From Vibrio nitrifigilis (GTDB taxonomy: Bacteria; Pseudomonadota; Gammaproteobacteria; Enterobacterales; Vibrionaceae), in NCBI RefSeq assembly GCF_015686695.1, contig NZ_JADPMR010000001.1, positions 1,736,001 through 1,800,000 of the forward strand: a DNA stretch of 64,000 nucleotides, read 5' to 3'. Shown in pieces: positions 62,837-64,000 of this stretch. The notes below the pieces were generated by a model, which worked only from the letters and a program-made list of their open reading frames with translations, was not told the DNA's origin and searched no databases. Each line of letters opens with the position of its first letter. The stretch's first letter is position 1. The translations under genes and the position numbers were made by a program.

Positions 62837-63970
62837 CTAGAATTTTATTGGGGATGCTTCTGCAATTAAATCCGGCTGAGTCATTACAGCCTCTCTACAA
62901 ACTACTATTCTTGATGAATCGTGAAAATACGCCTCATAAACACATGAGGCCAATTCTTTAAATTCATAACCCATCTTCTTTAAATCATAGTTATTAAGCG
63001 TAAACATTTTCTGAGCGCCAGAATATACATCAAGATAAACACGATTAAATGTATTATCGGCATCGACAACCGTATCGTTTCTTTTTCTGGATATATAGGA
63101 AACTTGTTTAGAATATCCAGCCACAAATAAATCATAATCAGCTAATGGGCCAAAATTCTTACGCCTTGGTTTGGGCGAACCGCTAGGAACCTGAGCCTTT
63201 GTATTTACAGTAACAGTTGACTGAACTTTATTTACATGGGCATGTTTGACTGTTTTATCTTCCCTTATTACAAGCTGATAGACCAACAAAACAATGGTCA
63301 AGCAGAACATGAAACCAGCACCAATGAAAGGCCATGTTTTCCAGAGTGGCTTAACATCAGCCGCAGCAGCCTCGACAACAGCACCGGAACTTTGAGTGTG
63401 ACTCTGATAGAAGGGAAAATACTCTTTCTTATATCTACGCTGCTCGACGTTTAAGTCCTCGGACGTATCACCAAGGCGCACTTTCTTGGTGTAGGTCTTA
63501 TCGCTACCAAAAGCGGTATTTTTAGCGCAGTAATACGTCATTTCAATCATTGCCTTAACGTCCTTATGAATCTTGCGTAGATTCTGCGTTAAGAGAACAA
63601 TATCTATCCCGTAGTGACCATGAAGCGAGTAAAACTCTAATATCTTTGAGTCTAGCTGTCTGTTTGGTAGAACCATATGAGCCTCATCCACAACGAAAAG
63701 AGGCCCACGGTTTTGCTCATCACGCCAATCATCTTGGTAATCTTCAAAGCGCGAAAAAGGGCGCTGCATACTGCCGTATTCTGATAACTTGCCGTCTACC
63801 ACCTTGATAAGGTCTCTAACATGAGGGCCGAATACCTTAACGAACTGGTCAACGTTAAGTGACACATTAGTCACGACCTTGCGACCATCTTGAATGGCAG
63901 GAATTATATGATAGACAACAGACTCGTATGATTTACCGCTACGAGGACGGCCAACAATACCATATATCAT
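62837..63970 (-). CDS. zot: Zot family filamentous-phage assembly protein (gpI-like)
   Basis: 377 residues. Inner-membrane ATPase that drives extrusion of filamentous phage. Walker A GRPRSGKS (7-14), Walker B LFVVDEAH (91-98), and LHGHYGIDIVLLTQNLRKIH with the sensor region. One transmembrane helix lies at about 213-234, followed by a periplasmic part with a Cys pair (ASCVYEAY, RIVVCREAV). The toxin hexapeptide FCIGRL described for V. cholerae Zot is not present. The ATG overlaps the preceding phage gene by one base (TAATG). It lies on the minus strand, so it belongs to a prophage extending to the right, beyond the window. Confidence 0.95.
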   Translation of the reverse strand: MIYGIVGRPRSGKSYESVVYHIIPAIQDGRKVVTNVSLNVDQFVKVFGPHVRDLIKVVDGKLSEYGSMQRPFSRFEDYQDDWRDEQNRGPLFVVDEAHMVLPNRQLDSKILEFYSLHGHYGIDIVLLTQNLRKIHKDVKAMIEMTYYCAKNTAFGSDKTYTKKVRLGDTSEDLNVEQRRYKKEYFPFYQSHTQSSGAVVEAAAADVKPLWKTWPFIGAGFMFCLTIVLLVYQLVIREDKTVKHAHVNKVQSTVTVNTKAQVPSGSPKPRRKNFGPLADYDLFVAGYSKQVSYISRKRNDTVVDADNTFNRVYLDVYSGAQKMFTLNNYDLKKMGYEFKELASCVYEAYFHDSSRIVVCREAVMTQPDLIAEASPIKF

Positions 63971-64000
63971 TATGAGCCCAACCTTGTGAACGGAATCAAC
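63970..64000 (-). CDS. Partial phage gene upstream of zot (gpVI-like position)
   Basis: Only the last nine codons are in the window (LIPFTRLGS, stop TAA at 63972-63970). The stop overlaps the zot ATG as TAATG. In Vibrio filamentous phages the gene before zot encodes a small minor coat protein of the gpVI type, so that is the likely identity. The fragment is too short to prove it. Confidence 0.45.
   Translation of the reverse strand, partial: LIPFTRLGS

Noticed and set aside
62837..63970. Zonula occludens toxin activity of Zot
   Set aside because: The FCIGRL-type peptide of V. cholerae Zot is absent; only the phage-assembly role is supported.
1..64000. tRNA, rRNA, CRISPR arrays, integron VCR repeats
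   Set aside because: None seen on either strand; the short repeats present are hairpins or the 28-bp pair.

Overview
The window looks like chromosome 1 of a Vibrio (Vibrionaceae), inside the replication-terminus region. The evidence is the gene set and its order: uup, a DUF3466/GlyGly-CTERM protein, rmf, fabA, a LonB-like protease and matP, then pyrD-zapC, rlmKL, NAD-glutamate dehydrogenase, pepN, prc and proQ. A tandem glycine riboswitch precedes an AGCS symporter. Two exact and four near-exact MatP-type (matS) palindromes are present, as is a dif-like XerC/XerD site at 61918-61946. From memory, the same genes flank dif1 and the CTX/TLC phage arrays in V. cholerae. No tRNA, rRNA, CRISPR array or intact insertion sequence was found.

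Layout. 1-1101: 3' part of an M32 carboxypeptidase (minus strand). 1102-10909: a type VI secretion auxiliary island. A sigma-54 promoter drives hcp, then vgrG with a Ser/Thr-rich tail, then an 836-aa putative cell-wall-degrading effector. That effector has M23-like motifs split by an SH3b-like insert and a lysozyme-like C-terminal part. It overlaps a periplasmic putative immunity gene, and three more secreted small proteins follow, two of which share a TPR-like C-terminus. This stretch becomes very AT-rich after about 6.13 kb. 10924-11160: decayed IS5-family remnant. 11833-15763: trehalose operon otsB, GH15 hydrolase, otsA. 15930-26287: mostly housekeeping and conserved hypothetical genes (LysE exporter, YdjM-like hydrolase, glycine-riboswitch AGCS symporter, YajQ, a PEP-synthase-like domain, a CvfB-like protein, RsmF). 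26431-32184: letB-letA lipid-transport pair and an ABC exporter. 32275-57311: conserved core block from msrC to matP and small conserved proteins.

57428-64000: the accessory zone at the terminus. It holds a double-PAS chemoreceptor with a short C-terminus, orphan small proteins and a remnant of one filamentous phage (a gpV ssDNA-binding protein on the plus strand). Next come the dif-like site, a DUF3653-type phage regulator and a hairpin-rich phage intergenic region. Last is zot, on the opposite strand, belonging to a second filamentous prophage that runs out of the window.

How the parts relate: the T6SS island is a self-contained weapon cassette that should depend on a main T6SS cluster elsewhere and on sigma-54. 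MatP, matS and dif make the right half part of the chromosome-segregation machinery, and XerC/XerD at dif is the integration route exploited by filamentous phages. The core block links ribosome hibernation (rmf), unsaturated fatty acid synthesis (fabA), division (zapC) and outer-membrane lipid transport (letAB).
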